Below are positions 11,101-22,510 of a stretch of DNA of 64,000 nt, in pieces (the stretch's first letter is position 1; the number at the start of each line of letters is the position of its first letter). The notes below the pieces were generated by a model, which saw nothing but the letters and a program-made list of their open reading frames with translations, was not told the origin of the DNA and ran no database searches. The position numbers and the translations under genes were made by a program. Source of the DNA: Microglena sp. YARC (Eukaryota; Chlorophyta; Chlorophyceae; Chlamydomonadales; Chlamydomonadaceae); the NCBI GenBank assembly GCA_022414725.1, contig CM039464.1:37164609-37228608 (forward strand), in the 5' to 3' direction.

Positions 11101-12250
11101 TGTTATTAGGGTGTGTGCAAAGGGGTGTGGAAGGTGTGTGGGAATGTGTTTTTAGGGTGGTGCAAAGGTGTTTTTGGGCGGGGTGTGGAAGGTGTGTTAT
11201 TTAGGGGGTGTGCAGGGGTGTGGAAGGGGTGGTGGAAGGTGTGTTATTAGGGGTGTTGTTGCAAAGGAGCTATTGGAAGGTGTGTTATTAGGGTGTGTGC
11301 AAACTGGAAGGTGTGTTATTAGGGTGTGTGCAAAAAGGGTGTGGAAGTGTGTTATAGGGTGTGTGCAAAGGGGTGTGGAAGGGTGTGGAGGTGTGTTTTA
11401 GGGTGTGTGCAAATGGGTGTGGAGTGTTGAGACGTCGTGTGCAAAAGGGGTGTGGAAGGGTGTGGAAGGTGTGTGGGTAAATGTTATTAGGGTGTGTGCA
11501 AAGGAGTATGGTGTTATTAGGGTGTGTGCAAAAGGAGGTGTGGAAGGTGTGTTATTAGGCGTGTGTGCAATTGGGTTGCAAAGGGTGTGTAGGAGGTGAT
11601 TAGGTGTGTGTATTAGGGGTGTGGAAGGTGTGTTTATTGGGTAGGTGCAAAGGGGGTGGAAGGCTCAACAGGAGTAGGGTGAACGTGCAAGGGGTGTTAT
11701 TAGAAGTTGTGCAAAGGGGTGTGTGTTGTTATTAGGGTGTGTGCAAAGGGGTGTGGAAGGTGTGTTATTAGGGTGTGTGCAAAGAGTGGAAGGATGTGTT
11801 ATTAGGGTGTGTGCAAAAAGGGTGTGGAGGTGTGTTATAGGGTGTGTTAGGAGTGTGGCAAAGGAAGGTGTGTTTATTAGAGGGTGGTGCAAAGGGGGTG
11901 TGAACGGACGTTTATTAGGAATGGGGTGTGGAAGGTGTGTTATTAGGGTGTGTGCAAAGGGGTGTGGAAGGTGTGTTATTAGGGTGTGTGCAAAGGAGTG
12001 TGGAAGGGAGGGGTGTGTGCAAGGAGTGTGTGTGTTATTGGGTGTGTGCTCTATTAGGGTGTAGGGTGTGTGCGGGGTGTGGAAGGTATGTTTATATAGG
12101 TGTGTGAAGGGGTGTGGGGTGTAGGGTCTGTGTGCTTAGGTGTGTGCACAGGGGTGTGTGGCAATGGGTGGCAAATGGGTGTGCAAAGGAGGTGGTGGTG
12201 CAAATGGGTGTTATTAGGGGGGGAGCAAAGGGGTGAGGACTGTTATTAGG
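8125..12250 (+). repeat. G-rich 11-12-base satellite (GGTGTGGAAGGG / GGTGTGCAAAGG)
   Basis: From about 8140 to 9960 the plus strand is almost free of C, in words GGTGTGGAAGG and GGTGTGCAAAGG. From about 10070 the units also hold GTGTTATTAGGGTGTGTGC. At 9985-10015 a copy of the exon I acceptor edge (CAAGACTGAGCAGTGG) recurs, dividing the array in two. The stop-free frames of several hundred codons on both strands follow from the unit length and composition and are not genes. Strong G-quadruplex potential. Confidence 0.85.
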
Positions 12251-13580
12251 GATAGGGGACTCTATGTGATGTATGTAAGTACCTTCTCCTTTCTGGCACT
12301 GGAATTAAGGGGGATGGAAACTCAATAGCACCTTCTTAAAGGGGTCCTTGTTATTATAGATAGGGAATATGATTTCCTTATAAGGGGGCCTGGGAAACTC
12401 AGTAGCACTTTCTTTACGGGGTCCTTGTTATTAGGGATAGGGAATATGATATAAGGGGGCCTGGGAAATTCAAGAGTACTTTCTCTACGGGGTCCTTGCT
12501 ATTTAGGGACAGACTTGTTGATATGATCAGATTGATAGGGGTGAGCTGTGGCTATGATCAGAATTTCTTACGGGGTCCTCATACAGTATTGGACATGATG
12601 TGTATGTACTTTTGATGTGGTATGTACACACCTCATACGTTTGGACAATGAGTATGTATTTTTTTGATGTACACCTCCATAACGTGTAATCACTCAGATG
12701 TTTTGACATGAGTATTCTTGTATTTTTATGTACACACACTCGATAGTGTTGGACTATGAGTATTGTGTGTACTTTTTGATGTACACACCTCAATACGTTT
12801 GGACAGATGAGTATGTACTTTTGAGTTTGGACTGTACAACCCATACGTTTTGGACATGAGTATGTACTTTTTGATGTAACTCATAGGTTTTGGACATGAT
12901 ATGTACTTTTTGATGTAACATCATACGTTGGAATGATATGTACTTTTTGATGTACAACATCATAGTTTGGAAATGAAGTATGTACTTTTTTGAAGTAATC
13001 TACGTTTGAAAATAGAGTATTTTTTTGATGTAAAACTCATACGTTTGAACATGAGTATGTTTTTTTGATGTACAATATAGTTTGGATGAGTAATGTATTT
13101 TTGATTGTAACTGATAGTTTGCATGAGTATGGGTATTTTTGATTGTAACTCATAGTTTGATGAGTACTTGTTGCTTTTTGATGTACACATCATACGTTTG
13201 GACATGAAGTATGTACTTTTGATGTACACACTCAATACGTTTGGACATAGTATGTACTTTTTGATGTATGACCTATACGTTTGTAACATGAGTAATGTAC
13301 TTTTGATGTACACACCTCATACGTTTTGGAATGAGTATGTACTTTTTGATGTAACACTCATACTTTGAACATGATAGTGTATTTTTGATGAAGCAACCTA
13401 TAGGTTTGGACGGATGAGTATGTACTTTTTGATGAACAACTCATAGGTTTGGACATGAGTATGTTTTTGATTGTAACTCAATATCGTTTGGAATGAGTAT
13501 TACTTTTGATGTACAACTCAATACGTTTGGACATGAGTATGTATTTTTGATGTACACTCGTGGAGTATAGGTTTGGATAA
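12251..13580 (+). repeat. Degenerate satellite, TTTTTGATGTACAC unit
   Basis: From 12251 to about 12570 there are roughly 110-base units containing GGGATAGGGAATATGAT and GGGGTCCTTG. From 12580 a unit of about 40 bases follows (CATACGTTTGGACATGAGTATG, TACTTTTTGATGTACAC). Copies differ mainly by single-base insertions and deletions. Confidence 0.7.
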
Positions 13581-13589
13581 TATATGTAG

Positions 13590-16500
13590 CGTATGAATAA
13601 TTGTGAATGTATGATCATACGTGATGAATATGTGAATGTATGATATACGTTGAATAATGTGAATGTATGTATACGTATGAATAATGTGAATGTTATGATA
13701 ACGTATGAATTTATGGTGAATGTATGATCATACGTATGAGTATGTGAATGTATGATCATACGTATGAATATGTGAATGTATGATCATACGTATGAGTATG
13801 TGAATGTATGATCATACGTATGAATATGTGAATGTATGATCATACGTATGAATATGTGAATGTATGATCATACGTATGAGTATTGTGAATGTATGATAGT
13901 ACGTATGAATAATGTGAATGTATGATCATACGTGAATATGTGAATGTATGATATAGACGTATGAGTATGTGACTGTGAATATGATCATCGTATGAATATG
14001 TGACTGTATGATCATACGTTAGTAATAGTGAATGTATGATGCATAACGTTGAATATGTGTGAATGTATGATATGACGTCTGAATAAGTGAATGTAGATCA
14101 TACGTTGAGTATGTGAAACTGTATGATGCATACGTATGAATATGTGAATGTATGATCATACGTATGAATAAATGTGAATGTATGATCATACGTATGGAAT
14201 ATGTGAAATGTATGAATCATACGTATGAATAATGTGAATGTAATGATTCATACGTATGAATATGTGAATGTATGATCATACGTAATGAGTATGTTAGAAT
14301 GTATGATCATAATATGAATATTGTGAATGTATGACATACGTATGAGTATGTGAATGTATGATCATACGTATGAATACTGTGAAGTGTAATGATCATACGT
14401 ATGAATATGTGAATGGGATGATCATACGTATGAGTTAATGTGAATGTATGATCATACGTATGAATAATGTGAATTAATGATCATACGTTGAAAGTGAATG
14501 TATGATGCATACGTATGATATGTGATGTGATGTCATACGTATGAATTGTGACTGTATGATCTACGTATGAGTATGGAATGTATGATCATACGTATGAATA
14601 ATGTGAATGTATGATCATACGTATGAATATGTTGAATGTATGATCATCAGACGTATGAGTGTGAAATGTATGATCATAAGTATGAAATAATGTGAAGTGT
14701 ATGTATCATACAGCTCACACAATATGTGAATGTAATGATACATCACGTATGAATAGTTGTGAATGTAGTGATCATGACTATGCATATGGAATGTTGATAT
14801 CGCTATGATATGGCTGAATGTATGATCATACGTATGAGTATGTGAATGTATGATCATACGTATGAATATGTGAATGTATGATCATACGTATGAATATGTG
14901 AATGTATGATCATACGTATGAATATGTGAATGTATGATCATACGTATGAGTATGTGAATGTATGATCATAAGTCATTTTGAATATGTGAATGTATGAATC
15001 ATACGTATGATTATGTGCTGTATGATCCATTCGTATGAATATAGTTGAATGTAATGATCAATCACGTACTGAGTATGTGAATGTATGATCATGACGTTAT
15101 GAGTATGTGAATGCTTATGATCATACGAATTGAGTATGGGTGAATGTATGATCAATAACGTATGAGTATGTGACTGCATGTGATCAAATACGTTGAATAT
15201 GTGAATGTATGATCATAGGATATGTAAGATATGGATCATACGTATGAATTGTGAGATATGATCCATACGTAGAGTATGTGAATTGTATGATCTACGTATG
15301 AATATGGTGAATGTATGATCATACGTATAATATGTGAATGTATGATCATACGTATGTAATGATGTTGAACCAGTATTATCGAATTATACTGATAGGACTA
15401 CGCATATGATGAAGTGTATGATTTGGGTGACGTCGTGTGATATTAGTGGAATGTATGATACAATAACGTATGAATATGGTGAACTGTATGATCATACGGT
15501 GTGAATTGTGAATGTATGATCATACGTATGAATATGTGAATGTTGATCATTCGGTATGAGTTGTGAAATGTATATCATAACGTATGGGATATGTGAAATG
15601 TATGATCAATACGTATGAATATGTGAATCGTATGAATATAATAATGATATGTGAATTATGAATCATACCAGGTGACTCTGTAAAAATGTGTCTAGAAAGG
15701 ATCCATATCGTATAATAATGTGAATGCATGATCATACGTAATGAATATGTGAATTATGATCATACGTATGATATGTGAATGTTGATCAATACCGTAAATA
15801 TGTTGAAATGTATGATCATATCGTTAATGAATATGTGAATGTTATGATCAATACGTATGAATATGTGAATGTTATATCATACGTATGAATGTGTGAATGT
15901 ATGATAATACGTTGAGTATGATGAATGTATGATCATACGTATGAATATGATAATGTATGTCATAGTAATGATATGTGAAATAGGTAATGATCATAAGTAG
16001 AATAAAGTGAATTGTATGATCCATAAGTATGAATATGTGAAATGTAATGATCATACGTATGAGTATGTGAATGTATGATCAATACGTATGACTATGTGAA
16101 TGTAATGATCATACGTTATGAAGTATGTGAATGTATTGATCATACGTATGAAATATGTGAATGTATGATCATACGTCATGAATTGACATAGGGGATTAGG
16201 CAGAATTGTGAGATGTACATGAACTGATGCGATATTGTGAATGGTATGATCAATGTGATGTAAAAGGACGACGGTTTGTGTATGGTGAATGTATGATCAA
16301 TACGTTGAATAATGTGAATGTATGATGCATACCGTATGAGTATGGTTGAATGGTATGAATCATACGGTATAGAGTGATTCGTGTAAGATGCTAGTGGATA
16401 AGTCTGGAGTAGATGAATGGTATGAGTCAAGTGGGAAGAATAGGTGAGATTGTATGCTATCAATAGGAGATGAAGGTGATGGAGTACGCTCTAGATATGT

Positions 16501-18751
16501 AGACTTGAATCACATGCAGCGATAGATATAGCAAGCTGAATTGTAAGAGTTCATGGAGCTACTCAGCAGCTAAACACGTGATGTACGTGATCATACGTGA
16601 TGGTACGGTAGGTGCGCTGAATGTAGTGGATCTAAGGAGTCATGGTTTGGAATCGTTATGGATCATAGGAAATATAGTATGGTGAATGCTGAGAGCTCGC
16701 ATTCAGCTATTACGTATGAGTCATGTGAAATGTATGAAATCATACGTATGAGTATGGGTGATTGGGTAATGATCATACGTATGAAGTATGGTGAATGTAA
16801 TGATCATAAACGTATGAGTATGTGAATGTAAATGATCATACGTATGAGTATTTTGCTATGGATCATTACGTATGAGTAATGTGATGTATGATCATACGTA
16901 TGAGTATGTGAATGTATGATCATACGTATGAGTCTGTGAATGTATGATCATACGTATGAGTCTGTGAATGTATGATCATACGTATGAGTATGTGAATGTA
17001 TGATCATACGTATGAGTATGTGAATGTATGATCATACGTATGAGTCTGTGATGTTGATACGTATGAGTCCTGTGAATGTATGATCATACTATGAGTTTGA
17101 ATGTATGATTCATACGTATGAAGTCTGTGAATGTATGCCTCATACACCGTATTGAGTCTTGTGAAATGTATGTATCAATAGTATGAGTATGTGAATGTTG
17201 ATCATACGTATGAGTCTGTGAATGTATGATCAATACGTATGAGTTGTGAATGTATGAATCATACGTATGAGTTGTGAATGTATGATCTACGTATGAGTAG
17301 TGTGAAGTGTATGATCATACGTATGAGTATGTGAATGTCATTGATTCATACCGTATGAGTATGTGAATGTATGATCATACGTATGAGTATGTGAATGTAT
17401 GATCATACGTATGAGTATGTGAATGTACGACATAACGTTTGAAGTAATTGTGAATGTATGATCATACGTATGAGGTATGTGAATGTATGATCATAATACG
17501 TATGAGTCTGTGAAGTGGTATGAAATCATACGTTATGATCTGTGAATGCTTTGGCATATGATGCAGTAATTGTGATGTTGCATATAACGTATGAGTATGT
17601 GAATGTAATGATCAATCGTAGAGTTATGTGAATGTATGATCATACGTATGAGTATGTGAATGTATGATCATACGTATGAGTATGTGAATGTATGATCATA
17701 CGTATGAGTCTGGTGAATATTGTATGTCATAGCGTTATGAGTCTGTGAATGTATGATCATTAGTCTGTGATGTATGATTCATAAGTATGAGTATGTGATA
17801 GTGTATGTATCAGTATGACGTATGAGTCTGTGGATGTATGATCATAACGTATGAGTCTGGTGAAGATGTATGATCATCACGCGTATGAGTATGTGAATGT
17901 ATGACATAACGTATGAGTAATGTGAATGGTATGATATACGTATGAGTATGTGAATGTATGATCATACGTAGAGTATGTGAATGTATGATCATACGTATGA
18001 AGTTGTGAATGTATGATCATACGTATGAGTATGTGAATGTATGATCATACGTATGAGTATGTGAATGTATGATCATACGTATGAGTATGTGAATGTATGA
18101 TCATACGTATGAGTATGTGAATGTATGATCATACGTATGAGTATGTGAACTGTATGATCTACGTATGGTATGTGAATGTATGATCTAATACGTATGGTAT
18201 GCGTGAATGTAATGATCATACGTATGAGTACTGTGATGTATGATCATAGTATGAGTATTGAATGTATGATCATCGTATGGTATGATGAATGTATGATCAT
18301 ACGTATGAGTATGGTGAATGTATGATCATACGTATGAGTATGTGATGTATTGATCATAGTATGAGTATGTGAATGTATGATCATACGTTAGAGTATCTGA
18401 ATGTATGATCATTACATATGAGTATGTGAATGTATGATCTATATAGTACGTATGAGTATGTGAATTGTTATGATCATACGTATGAGTCATGTGAAATGTA
18501 TGATCATACCGGTATGAGTTGTGAATGTATGATGCTACGTTGGTATGTGAATGTATGAATCATATCATAATCGAGTATGTGAATGTAATAGATATACGTA
18601 TGAAGTATGTGAATGTATGTATAATCGCTATGAGTATGTGAATGTATGATCATACGTATGAGTATGTGAATGTATGATCATACGTATGAGTATGTGAATG
18701 TATGATCATACGTATGAGTATGTGAATGTATGATCATACGTATGAGTATGT
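13590..18751. repeat. 28-base palindromic satellite
   Basis: The unit contains TATGATCATA and CATACGTATG palindromes followed by GAATATGTGAATG; the exact period is 28 bases. Clean blocks occur at about 13740-13870, 14820-14960, 16890-17040, 18000-18140 and 18640-18751. Between them almost every unit carries single-base indels. The clean-to-noisy alternation points to local consensus error as well as true divergence. The array runs into the assembly gap, so its true length is unknown. Confidence 0.85.
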
Positions 18752-19751
18752 NNNNNNNNNNNNNNNNNNNNNNNNNNNNNNNNNNNNNNNNNNNNNNNNN
18801 NNNNNNNNNNNNNNNNNNNNNNNNNNNNNNNNNNNNNNNNNNNNNNNNNNNNNNNNNNNNNNNNNNNNNNNNNNNNNNNNNNNNNNNNNNNNNNNNNNNN
18901 NNNNNNNNNNNNNNNNNNNNNNNNNNNNNNNNNNNNNNNNNNNNNNNNNNNNNNNNNNNNNNNNNNNNNNNNNNNNNNNNNNNNNNNNNNNNNNNNNNNN
19001 NNNNNNNNNNNNNNNNNNNNNNNNNNNNNNNNNNNNNNNNNNNNNNNNNNNNNNNNNNNNNNNNNNNNNNNNNNNNNNNNNNNNNNNNNNNNNNNNNNNN
19101 NNNNNNNNNNNNNNNNNNNNNNNNNNNNNNNNNNNNNNNNNNNNNNNNNNNNNNNNNNNNNNNNNNNNNNNNNNNNNNNNNNNNNNNNNNNNNNNNNNNN
19201 NNNNNNNNNNNNNNNNNNNNNNNNNNNNNNNNNNNNNNNNNNNNNNNNNNNNNNNNNNNNNNNNNNNNNNNNNNNNNNNNNNNNNNNNNNNNNNNNNNNN
19301 NNNNNNNNNNNNNNNNNNNNNNNNNNNNNNNNNNNNNNNNNNNNNNNNNNNNNNNNNNNNNNNNNNNNNNNNNNNNNNNNNNNNNNNNNNNNNNNNNNNN
19401 NNNNNNNNNNNNNNNNNNNNNNNNNNNNNNNNNNNNNNNNNNNNNNNNNNNNNNNNNNNNNNNNNNNNNNNNNNNNNNNNNNNNNNNNNNNNNNNNNNNN
19501 NNNNNNNNNNNNNNNNNNNNNNNNNNNNNNNNNNNNNNNNNNNNNNNNNNNNNNNNNNNNNNNNNNNNNNNNNNNNNNNNNNNNNNNNNNNNNNNNNNNN
19601 NNNNNNNNNNNNNNNNNNNNNNNNNNNNNNNNNNNNNNNNNNNNNNNNNNNNNNNNNNNNNNNNNNNNNNNNNNNNNNNNNNNNNNNNNNNNNNNNNNNN
19701 NNNNNNNNNNNNNNNNNNNNNNNNNNNNNNNNNNNNNNNNNNNNNNNNNNN
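18752..19751. other. Assembly gap, 1,000 N
   Basis: Exactly 1,000 unknown bases, a conventional scaffold gap size. Satellite lies to the left and different C-rich DNA to the right, so no spanning array can be assumed. Any helicase exons between exons H and I may lie in the gap or in the noisy satellite. Confidence 0.98.
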
Positions 19752-21160
19752 CGCGGATTGCATGGGGTTGTGGTGGTGGTGGGGAGAAGCTTCAACGTTC
19801 ATCAATGGAGTTACTTGACATCACTAAGACCCTCACATCTTGGCTTAACACCGCATCCTAGCATGCAGGTCCCCCCCCCCCCCAACCAACCCCACCCCAC
19901 ACACACACCACCCTTGGAGTTGACCCCCCCCCCCCCCCTTGAGTCTGAACCCCACCCCACACCACCCCCACCCGACCGAGGCTACCCCTTGAGTCTGAAC
20001 CCACCACACACCACACCGACCACCACACACACCACACCACCCCTTGATTCTGACTCCCCCCCCCCCCCCCCCCCCCCCCACACACAGCACACAATCCATC
20101 CTGCGTCTGACGCCCCCCCCCCCCCACCGCCACACACATTGAGTCTGAACCCCCACCCACCCACACACCACACACACACCACCTTGAGTCTGAACCCCCC
20201 CCCCACCCACAACCACCCCCCCGCACACCCACCCCTTTGATGTCTGAACCCCACACACACAAACACACACCACACACACGGCCACCCCTTGATTCTGACC
20301 CCCCCCCCCCCACACGCCCACACAACCACCCCTTGAGTCGACCCCCCCCCCCCCCCGCACATACACACACCACGCGGCCCTTGAAGTCTGACCCCCCCCC
20401 CCCCCCCCACACAACCACACCTGAGTGGACCCCCCCCCCCCCCCCACACACAGCACACACCACCCCTTGAGTCTGAACCCTCCCCCCCTTCCCCCCCCAC
20501 ACACCACCCCCCTTGGTCTGAACCCTCCCCCACCCCCACACACACAACCACCCTTGAAGTCTGCCCCACCGCCCGCCCACCTCTCCACCTCACGTAACAC
20601 ACACCACCCCTTGAGTCTGAACCCTCCCCCCCCCCGCCGCCTTCCCCCCCACAGCACACAACCACCCTTGAGTCTGAACCCTCCCCCCCCCGCCCACAAC
20701 ACCACACGCACCCTTGAGTCTGAACCCCCCCCCCCTCCCCACAGCACCACACCACCCCCTTGAGTCTGACACCCCCCACATCACACACAGCACACAAACA
20801 CACACCACCCTTGAGTCTGAATCCCCCCCCCCCACCACACGCACAACACCCCTTGAGTCTGAACGCCCCCCCCACCCCCCCTTCCCCGCGCCCACACACA
20901 CACCACCCTTGAGTCTGACCCCCCCCCGCCCCCCCCCCCCTCTCCCCCCACACACACACCACCCCTTGAGTCTGACCCCCCCCCCCCCCTTCCCCCCCCC
21001 ACACACCACACACCACCCTGAGTCTGAACACCCCACCCACCACCCCCCAGTCCCTGAAACCCCATTCACTCCCCACCATCCAGTCCGACCACCAACACCA
21101 ACACCACCCACACACTCATGACATCAGTCTGACCACCCGCCCCATCCCCACCCCACCTCC
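19752..21160 (-). repeat. C-rich tandem array carrying TTGAGTCTGAA
   Basis: After a short unique piece (19752-19860), units of about 40-60 bases alternate C runs and CACACACC words with CCTTGAGTCTGAACCC. On the minus strand this word reads GGGTTCAGACTCAAGG, close to the bases after exon H's 3' edge. The array may therefore be a further-diverged part of the exon H donor-edge array. Homopolymer lengths are probably unreliable. Confidence 0.7.
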
Positions 21161-21179
21161 AGTAAATGACCCCTTCAGC

Positions 21180-22394
21180 TCTCACTTGTCTCGTGCTGAT
21201 TGCTTCATCCTCACAGCCAGTTTATCAGTAGCCATCTCTTCAGCAAAGCATCCCACCCCACCCCAGCCAATAGCCCAGTCCCAGCCTAGCCCCCCAAACC
21301 AGCCCAGTCCTCTGGTTCAGTTCTGAACCCACCTTCTCAGCTTCTCCAATTTGTCGCGTGCTGATGTGCTTCAACTTCACAGCGCAGTCTTACCAGTAGC
21401 CATCTCTTCAGGCCAAAGCTATCCCAACCCCATCCAGCCAGTCCGCCACACTCCAAACCAGCCCACCCCACCAGGCCCAGTCTCTAGTCTTCAGTCTGAA
21501 CCCACCCTTCAGCTTCTCCAATTTGTCGCGTGCGTGATTGCTTCATCCTCACAGCCAGTTTTTACCAGATAGCACATCTCTTCGGCCAAGGCATCCCACC
21601 CACCCCAGCCCACCCAGTCCAACCTAGCCACCCCCACCCAGCCCCAGTCCTCTGGTCTTCAGTCTGAACCCACCCTTCAGACTTCTCCAATTGTCTCGTG
21701 CTGATTGCTTCAATTCCTCACAGCCAGTTTATCAGTAGCCATCTCTTCAGCAAAATCCCACGCCCCAGCCCACCCAGTCCAGCTAAGCCCACCCGCACAC
21801 CCAGTCCTCTCAGTCTTCAGTCTGAACCACCCCTTCAGCTTCCATCCAATTTTGTCGCGTGCTGGATTGCTTCATCCTCCACAGCCAGTTTACAGTAGCC
21901 ATCTTTCGGCCAAGGCAATCCCACCCAGCCCAGCCAGCCCAGTACCAACCTAGCCCACCGCCCCATCCCCCACCCCAACCTCCCAGTCGAACCACCCCTT
22001 CAGCCTCTCCACCTTCTCAAGTTAATTGCTTCATCCCTCACAGCCAGTTTACCAGTAGCATCTCTTCGGCCAAGAATCCCACCAGCCCAGCCCAGCCCAG
22101 TCCAACCTAGCCCACCCGCCTTCCCCCCAACCACCCTCCAAGTCATAGACACACAGACCTTCAGCGCTCTCCACTTGTCTCATGTTAATTGCTTCATCGC
22201 TCATCAGCCCAGTTTACCAAGTAGCCATCTCTTCATGCCAAGAGTGTCCATGCCCAGCCCAGCGAAGCCCAGCAACTGTAACCGCCCACCCCCACCAGCC
22301 CAGCCCACCCCCCACCCAGCCCACCAGCCCATCCTACCCACCCCACTGCCGCCCACCATCCACCCGTCTGTCTTCAGTTTTGAACCCAGAACAC
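21180..22394 (-). repeat. Donor-edge array of exon H
   Basis: About seven units of roughly 165 bases. On the minus strand each unit carries a coding-like segment readable as LAEEMATGKLAVRMKQSARD followed by KLEKLKG and a G-rich intronic tail. The same segment forms the second half of exon H (22395-22510). Units differ by many small indels. Confidence 0.75.
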
Positions 22395-22510
22395 CCTTCA
22401 GCCTCTCCAATTTGTCGGCGTGCATGATTGCTTATCCTCAAGCCAGTTTAACCATAGCTGTTTTTTCCGCAAGGCATCGACGATGAGCATGACGAAGAGA
22501 TTCCGCGCAC
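22395..22510 (-). CDS. Helicase exon H, frame disrupted
   Basis: This is the only place where the acceptor edge (CTGACAG then GTGCGCG) of the array at 22511-24300 meets the donor edge of the array at 21180-22394. By comparison with array copies it should encode a helical stretch beginning VRESLRH and ending KLEKLK, as expected just after motif Ia in IGHMBP2/UPF1-like helicases. The given sequence has several indels relative to its copies and contains an in-frame stop. I infer local sequence error or decay; exact ends are tentative. Confidence 0.5.

Noticed and set aside
13590..18751. CRISPR array
   Set aside because: Units are contiguous tandem copies with no unique spacers, and the context is a eukaryotic intron or intergenic satellite.
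18726..20240. Open frames running through the N gap
   Set aside because: Unknown bases are not evidence of coding sequence.
19845..21115. Gly/Val-rich minus-strand frames and Pro-rich plus-strand frames
   Set aside because: They are translations of C runs and CACACA repeats, with unreliable homopolymer lengths next to the gap.
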